A stretch of 64,000 nt of DNA from Asterella californica (lineage: Eukaryota > Streptophyta > Marchantiopsida > Marchantiales > Aytoniaceae): the NCBI GenBank assembly GCA_036924285.1, contig JAYKYS010000015.1:9672001-9736000 (forward strand). The letters run 5' to 3'. A program made the position numbers and the translations under genes. How positions within the stretch are numbered: the first letter of the stretch is position 1; each line of letters begins with the position of its first letter. Below, one piece after another: positions 1 through 10,090 of the stretch. Below the pieces are notes generated by a model, which was not told the origin of the DNA, did no database searches, and saw only the letters and a list, made by a program, of their open reading frames with translations.

Positions 1-563
1 TAGCCTTGTACAAAGAGAGACTTAAAGAATGGAATCTTCAAAGAAATCCGGGTTTGGTATCAGGATTGTGAGCAGAAGGCGGTCGCAAAATTATACTGAC
101 ACAAGACGGAGGATGCACTGGTTAAAGGTCGCAGGCACTGAGGTGAAGAATATATGTTGCCACATAATTTGCTTGCAATGTTTGGATGCATGTTCGCTAT
201 TTCCGGTAGAGGGGCTATTCTTCCCAATGCTGCACGGGCAGCTTTGTAAAGTAAAGGCTTGTTCTTTGTACCTTCCAGTTTTGCATCTTAACAGAAGATT
301 CTTCTTTCGAGGACAGTAGAGATTACCGCCATGTTGATGTTTATAAAGCTCCAGAGATTTAAGAGAAAAGCTTGTTCGAGTAGATTTTTTACTCCAGTTT
401 TACAAGGTGATTAGAGAATGCATCCGTTCTTGTTCTCCGATTAGCACTTGCAATTTACTCATGACTTACACCGTAATGTGCACTTTTGTTGTTCCTATAC
501 GTTCATTATATAATTTTACGTTACAGTATGTTCTTTTCTCACTCTCCGCAGTGTTCTCTTCTT
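1..563. other. No gene recognised
   Basis: Only short open frames without recognisable motifs are present. The left arm of the inverted duplication starts at its right edge. Confidence 0.5.
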
Positions 564-3446
564 ACTAGTGGTTAATCGTGGTTGCTGCATAAATTCTTCA
601 TACTATCATGGTCTCTTATCTAGCACTGAAAGGCTGTCTTTATCCTTTCGCAGTTCTAGACCTTAGTTTCTTTTGTGCATTAGAAAGGTTTTACGCATGA
701 ATCATTCTACACTGCATACATACTATACATGTCATCTACATGTGGTCTGTGCTACATACTCCCGTTTGTCATCCCCTGGTTAGAAATTTTTTGTCAGTTT
801 ATAGTACTGAAAGTCAGCGCATTGTCTCTTTGTGCAACTTACTAAATAATTCTCCGGATTCAGTATTTTCGAGTTACCTAAAGTTTTCTATGAGTAGGTT
901 TTGCCTTTGCGCTGCTACCCTCATGGACCGACATATATTCATTTGGCTTAAAATCCGGAACAAAACGGCAGCCTCAGAATTGTCACATGGATCATTCTAA
1001 TTGCTGCCATTGGCTGTTCAAAGTTAGTTGGAGTTTCGGTCCTGTTATCACCGTTCTGTAGGTGGATGAGGTGGGTGAGTTTGTTTTGTGGAAGTCTTCA
1101 TAGCTCCGCAAGTGGCCAGTAGCTGTATGAGCTCCTCGCTATCAGCTGCACCCATGTCCCCCGCCACTTATCCTCTGTTATGTCGGATCTTGGTTCTGTT
1201 TGGACCCATCACCTTGTACGTTGTCTAACAGCTATTTTCTCCATCGCAAGAAACATCGTGGTAGGGATCTCCGTGAGATGCAATCAGGAAATATCAGGTT
1301 TTTGGAAGATTTTACATCCTCCAAAAACCAAAAGATTAAACCGCTTGATTCCTCGACATCAACAAGAGCATCATTGAGGGTAAAGGATTCTGGAAATATA
1401 AAGTACCTTTTCCTTCGTATATGGAGTGCCTATATAAGGATACACCATCCTCTCCAGGCAAGGCATTTCATTGATAAGTTATCATTTGTGTATATGTTAC
1501 TTTTGATAAGTTATGATCTTTAAATATTAATCTTAAAATGCAGTCGTCAACTTTTCTCTCGCCTTTTATGCTGCACAAGCCATGATCGCGGTTTCTCAAT
1601 TTTAGTGCAAGTCATTCTAAAGCATTCTCTCACCTTTTGTGTTGGGAAGTCATGATCGTGGTCGTGTTGGTTTCCCAGTTGTAGTGGAAGTCATTCTCCT
1701 CGGTTTCACTTCGGGGCTTATCCTATCCATCACAATATACTATATAGAATAGTATCAGTAATCCGAAGAGCTTCTTACTGGTTCCAGGAGAGGAATCGTG
1801 AGAAGTTAATTTTGATCGTCATCTTGCATGAGTTAGTCTTAAATTCCTTACGCGTCTTCTTGTGATATACAGAAATCGGTATTAAGTTGTCTTACGAAGC
1901 TTTAAGACTTCAGTTTTTGGCGAATTTCAAAATCATGATTTTAGAGTCCTGTTAAATTCTTGAACATGGATGAGACGTCTGCGACTGATTTAAATCATGT
2001 CGCACTAAACTACTCGATCTACTGTGCCACTGATTCTCATCTTCAGAATCGAAATTCGTAAGACCAAAAGTAGCAACAGTGGCCATATTATTCTCCGTAA
2101 AGAATGCTCTTCATCATGCACCAACGAAAGTACTCCATGAATTAGACAGTATTCCTCAGTAGGAATTTTGCCTGATTGAATGATAAGTACATACGGCATG
2201 ATGAAAGACAAGATTAGTTTAAAACCAGAATTTTACCACTCTAGGGAGTTTCTGAAACATGCAATTCAACTTGAAGGTTTGAACTAAAGAGAGTTGTACA
2301 AGCAAATGATCTAGAGCTCAGACAGAAGGACAATATACAGCCTCTGTGATTTTGAATTCGTCATATACTGTTTCATTTTTTCTTGGAAAATCGGTTCTGA
2401 AAGTTCTTTTCTTGCCATTGAAGGGCACGAGAGGCCGAGAGTAGAATATTTATTGCGAAATAGAGTGAATCCACTTACAACTTGATCTGTAAAATAGTAG
2501 TCTCAGAGAATCAGAATCCAGCATCATATCATGATAACACGATGAACAGGGTGAGACTACAGATACCGTAACATGAGTCATGAAGATTCAAAAGGACCAT
2601 GTGCTGGAAATGTGTAGAGAACAACACAAAGTAAATAAACTTACTGATAAACAATTCGAGGTCCTACAGATGATATGAAGCAACTAGGAACTTGCATAGT
2701 CCTGAAAATGTGTTATTACTCTATAATCTCCATGGAGAAACTAAATTAGAGTTTCAATCATGGACATACAACTTCAAAGCGTGAATATAACACGATCGCG
2801 TATGCCGAGGCAATAACTGTTCATATAATATGCATGCCAGCTTTAATTTGGATCCTACTGGGTCACCGCCTGTTGTTTAGTGCTACATTTATGATAGTTA
2901 GAGTCAAACCTATCACAGGTTAGTTTTACAAAGTAATGTACGTAGTAGTGGTTGGCTACGCTGAAAAGTGAAGATATTTTACTGATGAAGTTGAAAAACA
3001 CTCCACAGTAAACATAGGAAGATATCGCCAAATAGTCTTAGAGAGCATTGCTTTCTCAGCATCAACACTGGCTCTTTTTTCGTCTCCTAGTAAGAACTTA
3101 ACATACCCGCTTTGTCTAAGAGAGTTAAATAATCCGCTTGGGGGACTCAGATCTACTGCCAGATCTAGATGTGCAAGAGCATCATCGAGATTCCCCATGA
3201 TTCGTTGTAGGACTCCTAGTTCGCCTCTGTAAAAATAATCATCAGGATATAGATTTACAGTTCGGTGTAAATCACTTGAAGCTCTTGAGTTATCTGAGAG
3301 CTGAGCTCTGATGTGGGCTCGTCTACTGCAAGTGAAATTCAAGCCATAAGATTATTAGAGTGTGTTGTCATGCCAACCATTGCCTGTCAAGTTCGAATGC
3401 TCATCATTATACAAGCAGCTGTCTGCGAATTCGTTGTCACCTTCCC
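564..3446. repeat. Left arm of a ~2.85-kb inverted duplication
   Basis: Read on the minus strand, this stretch matches about 45,105-47,893 on the plus strand. The match begins near ACTAGTGGTTAATCG (about 564) and ends near GGTGACAANGAATTCG (about 3,446). It covers the last TPR-like exon of a gene, its intron acceptor, and about 2.4 kb of 3' flank. The arms differ by scattered substitutions and small indels, so the duplication is not brand new. The non-coding flank is conserved along with the exon, which shows a segmental event rather than retroposition. Ends were set by eye and may be off by tens of bases. Confidence 0.85.
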
Positions 3447-4835
3447 TAGACATGATGTGAGAGACAATGATTAGTACTTTATCGATTTGGTTTAGATTCT
3501 TGTCCCACAACGCTTGCAGACGAAGTTGTAAATTTGTGTAGTCGTATTCAGACATCCTAGAGTACAAAGATCTAAACACTTCTCTGGGAATGTAAGATAA
3601 GATTCCCAACAATTTCTTATAACACAAGAAGCTCAAATTCCTTACAAGGACCTAGAAACCAAGAAATTTCTTTCGTTTTTGTGTCATCTCATCATTCTTT
3701 CAATGGATAGTTTGGTTGAGAGCGTTTGGTATTCATCCATGTGCTCCTACATCTCCACATGTTTAACATATTGTGACAAAAAGTGCACAATCTACACAAT
3801 TTTTTCAACTGTTCTCCTATTAGGATGTAGTTGAATGAAATCATTTTTCTTCTTGTCTCTCTGCACGGTACTACCTCGCACCTCCCTGAAAATCTGTAAG
3901 TCTCAAAATCTCTCAAGCAGATATGATGATTCCTAATACATAGACATTTCTGCTCGATTTCTTGTGTATATTCTTCTTGGTTACTAGGCTTGTATGAAAC
4001 TGGATCAGGCAAAGTCCTCTCACGGCCGTAGCACACTCTCGATCTTTCTACGGAAAGCATTCCAGCCATTTTATAAACATTACACAATATAAAAAGTCTA
4101 CTCAATCTTCTCAGTGCTAACTCCCCTCCATCCCATTCTGGACCAACAGTGCGAAGAAAGGTCTCCAATGTCATGCTCAGCAGACCATCCTCGACGTTGT
4201 TATGAGATTCGTCATATAAATTTCTTAGAATCTTCTGTTGAAAATGAATAGGTACATTGCAATTGCCAAGAATGGACTGCAGCTGCCAAGTTTTCTGATA
4301 AATTACCTCTTCCATGGACAGCTCAACTCTAGGAATGACATATAAATCCAAAAAATTTTAACAATTAAAGGTCATATCTTCTCCATCAAGCTCCAAATCG
4401 CTCTGAACATCGATGTGAAGCAAATGCATCTCCTCCTCTAGAGATCCATCTGTTCGTTGTACTCCTGATCGGTCCTCATGAAAATCCTTCCTCATGTTCC
4501 CAAGCCTATTTAGTCTCCACGTGGTAACGTAGTGAATTGTGCGATCATTCATGAAGCTAGAAATATTTGGAAGAGGAGTAGTTGCAAAATTAATATTTAA
4601 TCTCTACCAATTTACATGTTGACATCACAGCTTCACGGACGACAGCGATTTCAGAAGCATGTTCTTCTCTCTTCTCTTTCATGACGTGTTGTCTTTTCAT
4701 CTTGTCGAATACTAGTAGATATCCTTGATCCGGTCTTGTCTTTTTACACATATATGTGCAGTCGTATTTCTCAATATCTACTCCTAGCTGTTGCACTCCT
4801 GCCATGGATAAAGTCATGTACGCTGCACTGTTCAT
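2956..4835 (-). pseudogene. Broken gene ending in a TPR-like exon (left copy)
   Basis: The last exon runs from 3325 down to 2956. It begins after a TTTCACTTGCAG acceptor and encodes a TPR-like segment (DLHRTVNLYPDDYFYRGELG, then GNLDDALAHLDLAVDL). The same exon ends the NB-ARC/ARM gene at 45,217-45,586. Upstream on the same strand are open stretches at 3355-3636, 3692-4351, 4358-4552 and 4590-4835. They look coding-like (charged, helical) but match no family I recognise, and they do not match the other gene. A possible intron lies between about 4608 and 4565 (GTAGAG ... TTTCTAG), but the flanking frames do not join without a stop. No armadillo exon is seen. It is best read as a truncated, chimeric or decayed copy. 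A real gene with small exons I have failed to join is the alternative. Confidence 0.5.
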
Positions 4836-5036
4836 GCATGTTGCAAGGGTGAGTTTTAACTAAGCAATCTAAACTCTATCTGGACATGTCTTTAGGATCA
4901 AAGAGTAATCGTAGTGATTTCACAGCAAAAACACTTAAATTATCAAAAGTTCACCTTGAAGTCGAATTCACTATAAAGCAGGATTCTCCTTGGATAAAAC
5001 ATACCTCTAACAATCTTATAGAGCTTATAATTTCTT

Positions 5037-5345
5037 TTCATCTCCAGAGTAACGCTTTTGTAGCCTACGAGGATACGTATATTAAAGATTTTTGTTCATA
5101 CTTGGTTTGCTCTAAAAAGTTCACCTTTAAATGTAGACGAAACATGGCTCCAAAAAGATCATAAAGTTGGATTTGCTCTCATCTCCAGAGCAATCGCTTT
5201 TGTAGCCTATGACGATACATATATTGAAGTTTTGGTGTTATTACTTGGTACGCTCTAAACAGGTTTCCCTTGAAGTGTACAGAGAAGTGTACAGAGAATG
5301 AGGCTCCAAAAACATTATAGTGTTGTATTTTCTCTCATCTCTAGA
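5037..5345. repeat. Tandem repeat, ~145-155 bp unit, about two copies
   Basis: Copies start at about 5037, 5178 and 5335 (partial) with CATCTCCAGAGYAAYCGCTTTTGTAGCCTA. Each continues through a GATACRTATATT core to GGCTCCAAAAA. Open frames here are by-products of the repeat. Confidence 0.7.
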
Positions 5346-7099
5346 GCAAACTCTAATCTTGTAATTCTAGGCTTGACTAGAAGTCTTCTTTTCACAAGCA
5401 GGTGGTTCAGAGTACCCAAAGGGGGCCATGAAAGATTCCACGCCTATCCTGTCGTGATAGACTTCAACTCGGTAAGAGTACGAATGCAGTTTCCTCGAGG
5501 AAATGATCACTGTAATGGACAAGTCTTGCTCTTAGACCCGCTTAACTTTTCACCTCCGAACAAAGTCGTTTTGCGTGTTTCCACTTCTCTAGGAGTGTTA
5601 ACAATTAACCATGTGCCGGTTGGGAGAATATCATGGACTGATATAAATACTGACGTCCTTAACAGGTAAGAAGGAACTTTCGCTATGTCCAACACGTGGG
5701 ACATTGGTGTCAAAGGTAACTGAAGATACTTTTTAATTCAATACTGTCAGTGACAGAAAATCTTCTAAGCACATAACACTGATACACGTGCCACCGTTCA
5801 GATATATAGTATTTCAACCTCAGGAACATGCTGCAGTTTCCATACATTGAATAAATTAGGCTGTCCACGGCTACAAATACCAACGTGTGTGTAGGATTCT
5901 CCAGGAACTTCAGGAGCAGTTGGTTACTGTACTCTCGTGTTTCCGTCGACTATGACCACTGATATCTCCCACCCTGCTTCCCTGTACCCAATCGTGCATG
6001 TCTGATGCTTGTTGAGTGGATTCCCTTGAAGTTCTAAGAACTTGTTTTCGCCGTCATGCAGGATCCTTAATATGATTATTCAAAGGAAATGAAAAGTTCG
6101 GGTTCGTTGTGAACTTCGATTAATGACGGATGAAAAGAGTCGAGCAACAAGGGAATTCGAAGCATCATAATAATATATGTGCAAAGTGGTGAAGTATGGA
6201 GAAACACTACTGTACTGATCATGATCTTCATTCATCATCAACGCATGACTTTTACAGCCCCAATGACAAAAAGACTGAAAGAATATTCAATACGTAGTGG
6301 AAGGAGGATTCTGATAATCAAAGTTTTAGGTTATCTTTACAGCGATTCAAACACAGTCGCACCCAAAGACCAGCGACTGGGACTGGTCACTGGTGTGAGC
6401 TGCTTGGGAATGGTGGCGAAGTGAACGGTGACCCGCAAGCGGATGAGCGTTTCTTGCGCACTGTATGCACGAATCGTCGTGAGAAGTATCTTCGTCAGAC
6501 TCGGCACAATAAATCTAGTTAGATTCTTATAAGAAGGTACCCAAGAGCTCTTTTATGATAATATTTCTGGATTAGTGCTAGTAATCGGTTGAAAACATCC
6601 TTATAGGTACCCACTTTGTTTTCGTGTAGAAGGTTCTCAAGAATCCATGGTTAAATATGCTGACACTGTATAGGTCAAATGGTGACAGTCAGGAGTCCAA
6701 GCTACTAGAATCTAGATTATCCAAATAACTCTGCTAATCTTCACTCACCGGATCCTGTCTTAAGTCAAGAAACATGTAGACTCTGTCCAGGCCCCGTTAA
6801 GATTTAAGACAAGATATGAAATGAAAGAAATATTATCTTTCATTACGGAAATATCTCATCTGAGGCTTACTATTTGAGCTGTCCCATGCATGAATGCTGA
6901 TGCCTCTGCTCACGGTAAGACGAATTCCATCTGGTTCGTGCAAACGTTTGGCTTTGGCGAACGTCTTTCTGCATGGCCATAGTTTGAATGAGAACCTACG
7001 TGCTTGTCAAAGAACATATGACTGTCCTGGAAGTGTAGCTTCAGAGCTAGAGTCCAGAGTTGACATACTGTACTGTACAAAAAGTCCACTTTGTGGCTT
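5346..7099. other. No gene recognised
   Basis: Short open frames lie at 5298-5669 and 6179-6424, without domains or splice support. The sequence ends at the target site of the Mutator-like element. Confidence 0.45.
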
Positions 7100-7108
7100 C
7101 CAGAATCG
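7100..7108. repeat. 9-bp target-site duplication, left copy
   Basis: CCAGAATCG directly precedes the left terminal inverted repeat. The identical nonamer follows the right one at 13598-13606. Nine-base duplications are the signature of Mutator-like transposases. Confidence 0.85.
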
Positions 7109-7353
7109 GAGGAATTGGCTTGATCACACCCCCAATACGATCGCTGCGCTTGATCACACCCCTCTTAACGTTTGGTTGCTTGATCACACCCCCAACCTCC
7201 CATCGTCCGTCCTGCCGGTCGACCGCGCCATGTAGATCAAGCCGTTATGCCAGGTCATAACGACAGTTCGACGTGGAACGTGCGCCATGTCATATTGACA
7301 GTCTGACGTGGTGAAATCGCCACGTCACAGTTGGGTAGTCTGACGTGGTGTGT
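7109..7353 (+). repeat. Left terminal inverted repeat of the Mutator-like element
   Basis: It matches the reverse complement of 13354-13597. Its outer part holds three spaced copies of CTTGATCACACCCC (about 7120, 7149 and 7178). Its inner part holds repeated TGACGTGG motifs and CCACGTC. These are candidate transposase-binding sites; the ACGTG cores also resemble plant bZIP boxes. Confidence 0.85.
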
Positions 7354-7706
7354 AAACGAACGATTTGTATGACGTGGAGCGTGGACGAGCTGTTTACTTT
7401 GAGCGGAAATGAGCGGGAAAGACGGGGCAATGCGAGAAAGGCGCCAGTATCGTCCGGCCAGTCTCACAGTAACGCGCGAGATGTATTTACAGATTTTTCG
7501 CACTCAAAATGCGAGGTGATGCGAGATCGAAGAGATGAGGGTGATGTGAGATCGAGGAGACGGATGAAAAGTTACGAGCGAAGACGAAGGCAAAGGCTGT
7601 TGTTGTTACCGTTAGACGTGTTGATTACAGAGTGTACACAGTCGTGTGTAAAGTTTCCGTGCGCTGAGCTGAGTAGTTTATAGAAACGATACTACTCATA
7701 GAAACG

Positions 7707-8527
7707 ATGTGTTCACTTGCAGAATTCGAAGAATGTATCGGCAATGTCTCTTCTCAGTGGGTTTCAGCTTTCATTCAACAAATAATCAAGAACAAGCTGT
7801 CTGGTTCTGTCTCTTATGTTGTCTGCAACTTCCCGGGGTGTTATAAGCGTGTAAGTGAACCAAGCATGACAACGAGCTCAACCAGGAAGGTGTTGTATTC
7901 AGTCATACGCAGCCGGGGCGAAAGACGTGGCACCCATGTGGTCAAAGAGGAAGCAGGAGACAATATCTATTTCATCTAGGATTGATTGATCACAGTGTGA
8001 AAGACCGTGCAGAAACCGCATTACCAATAGTAATTGTGTGGACTGTTGGAGAGAAACTATTGGGCATGACAGCAGAGGAGTTCGAGACACTAACAGTAGA
8101 AAAGCAAGATGAAATATTGAACACTGTGTGCTCAGAGAAGTGGCGTTTTAAAATTGGATTGAATGCACAGCAGAATCGCTATACAGTGTTTGATGTGGAG
8201 CTTGAGATGGAGCAACCGGATGAATTTCAAGATGCTGTGGAAGACCTTGCGAATGCAATGGATTGTTGTACTTTGTATCCATCTATGGTGGAAGATACTA
8301 AGTGCATATCGAAGGAAGATACTAAGTGCATATCCGAGAACGTTCAACTTGTCGAGATAGAGAGGCTACATGACATGGCCTTGTTACTGATGGGGAGAGC
8401 AAATGAGATAGATGTAGTTGCAGAAAACATTGTTCGAGAAATGAACACTGTAATCGAACTGCAGAGAGAACAAAGAGAGGACCTTTCTGAATTTGGAGAT
8501 GCACTTCGTAAACTTAGACAGTTGTAG
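7707..8527 (+). CDS. RPA70 C-terminal (DBD-C) domain-like protein, transposon cargo
   Basis: Proposed structure is two exons, 7707-7850 and 7913-8527. They are separated by a 62-nt intron with a strong donor (CGT|GTAAGTG) and an acceptor ACGCAG|CCG, in phase 0 at both ends. Exon 1 has the first half of a zinc ribbon (YVVCNFPGCYKRV). Exon 2 continues with WHPCGQRG and YLFHLGLIDHS, then TVGEKLLGMTAEEF and WRFKIGLNAQQNRYTVFDVE. This order mirrors the replication protein A large-subunit C domain: zinc ribbon in an OB-fold, a helix with a G-E-x-hhG motif, then the terminal strand pair. RPA70 binds single-stranded DNA in replication and repair. Only this domain is present, followed by a leucine/glutamate-rich tail likely to form a coiled coil. 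One zinc ligand is unclear. There may be further upstream exons; the start at 7707 is a guess. The gene converges on the phosphatase gene across the dyad array. Confidence 0.6.
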
Positions 8528-8730
8528 ACTTAGTAGACTTCAGGAGGAGTGTGGTTGTGAAAACTCAAATTTGGATATGGAGAAGAATGATATTTTCATG
8601 GTTCATTGTTGCAATGAATGGTTAATTGCACTGGGAGTCAATGAGTTTACTCTTGTATGCCACTCGTGTTTGTGCATGATGTTTCCCCTAGCAGTGTGTA
8701 ATGTTCTTAGTGTTACCCTCACCAGCTCAG
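8528..8730. other. 3' flank of the RPA-like gene
   Basis: Short non-coding stretch between the stop codon and the first dyad of the array. Confidence 0.5.
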
Positions 8731-9925
8731 AGGCGATACATCTTGTATCGCACTGTTGCTGATCGATACAGACTCTCCAGTCTGTATCGCTTCGACCTTA
8801 TCTTATCCCTCGGAGCGATACACTATGTATCGCACTCGATGTGCGAAATAACGCATGTATCGCTCAGAGAAGGAACGATACACGTAATGTTTCGTTACTG
8901 CGGGGCGATACAGCTTGTATCGCATCATTGTGCGAAATAACCCCTGTATCGCACTCGTTTACGTAATGTTTTGTTCTTGGCGAGCGATACAAGCTGTATC
9001 GCCCGGGACGATACAGCCTTGTACCGCACAGGTCTGGTCGAGGGATACAATCTGTGTCGCAGAGCGTAGGAGCGATACAGGCTGTATCGCTCCGACCAGG
9101 GTAAGCGTAAGGGTTAGCCACCCTGATCGGTGCGATACAGGCTGTGTCGCATTGAGAGGGGGCGATACAGATAATGTATCGCCCGGCCTCTACGATACAA
9201 CATGTATCGCTCGACGATCGAGTACACTGCTCGGGGCGATACATGCTGTATCGCCCCGAGCAGGGTAAGGGTAAGGGTTAGCCACCCTGATCGGTGCGAT
9301 ACAGGCTGTGTCGCATTGAGAGGGGGCGATACAGATAATGTATCGTCCGGCCTCTGCGATACAACCTGTATCGCTCGACGATCGAGTACACTGGTCGGAG
9401 CGATACAGGCTGTGTCGCACTGAGAGGCGGCGATACAGGTAATGTATCGCCCGGCCGCTGCGATACAACCTGTATCGATCGACGATCGAGTACACTGCTC
9501 GGGGCGATACATGCTGTATCGCCCCGACCAGGATAAGGGTAAGGGTTAGCCACCCTGATCGGTGCGATACAGGCTGTGTCGCATTGAGAGGGGGCGATAC
9601 AGATAATGTATCGCCCGGCCTCTGCGATACAACATGTATCGCTCGACGATCGAGTACACTGCTCGGGGCGATACATGCTGTATCGCCCCGAGCAGGGTAA
9701 GGGTAAGGGTTAGCCACCCTGATCGGTGCGATTCAGACTGTGTCGCACTGAACGGGGGCGATACAACCTGTATCGCCCGACGATCGAGTACACTGGTCGG
9801 GACGATACAGCCTGTGTCGCACAGTTATGGAGCGAAACATCTTGTATCGCTCGACTATCGGTGATAAATAATGTAGACATGACACATGTTTCGCTTGTGT
9901 TCGGAGCCTAACAGGCTATATCGCA
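8731..9925. repeat. Array of ~24 palindromic GCGATACA/TGTATCGC dyads
   Basis: About 45 half-sites CGATACA or TGTATCG occur in 1.2 kb, mostly as dyads GCGATACA-N(2-5)-TGTATCGC spaced about 30-60 bp apart. Single-base variants such as TGTGTCGC recur at fixed places. From about 9,090 the dyads form higher-order units of about 165 bp (one of about 270 bp). These units also carry CGATCGAGTACACTG and a telomere-like block, GGGTAAGGGTAAGGGTTAGC followed by CACCC (about 9094, 9265, 9535 and 9697). Outer dyads (8731-9080) are more varied than the inner ones, as expected if the centre was homogenised recently. Long open frames on both strands here come from the repeat period and are not genes. Confidence 0.95.
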
Positions 9926-10090
9926 CCGAACAGGTACCCTTCGCCCTGTGTTGTTCTGTTCTGGTGTTTGTTTATAACCATAATTTATATGAATTCAAAA
10001 TAATAATATTGTAACCATTGATGAGAAACTTTTATCAAAAGTTTTATAACTTTACTTGCAAGGAGTAGAAACTTGAAGTTATCACTATTC

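Noticed and set aside
4886..5164. 92-codon plus-strand open frame
   Set aside because: Overlaps the tandem repeat and has no recognisable motif.
8864..9717. Several overlapping open frames of 70-175 codons on both strands
   Set aside because: They are produced by the dyad array; the repeated CGATACA/TGTATCG period lacks stops in several frames. The peptides (YRPEQCTRSS-like) are low-complexity repeats.
8731..9925. CRISPR-like array
   Set aside because: Repeats are palindromic and unevenly spaced, spacers are themselves repeated, no cas genes are present, and the context is a plant nuclear transposon.
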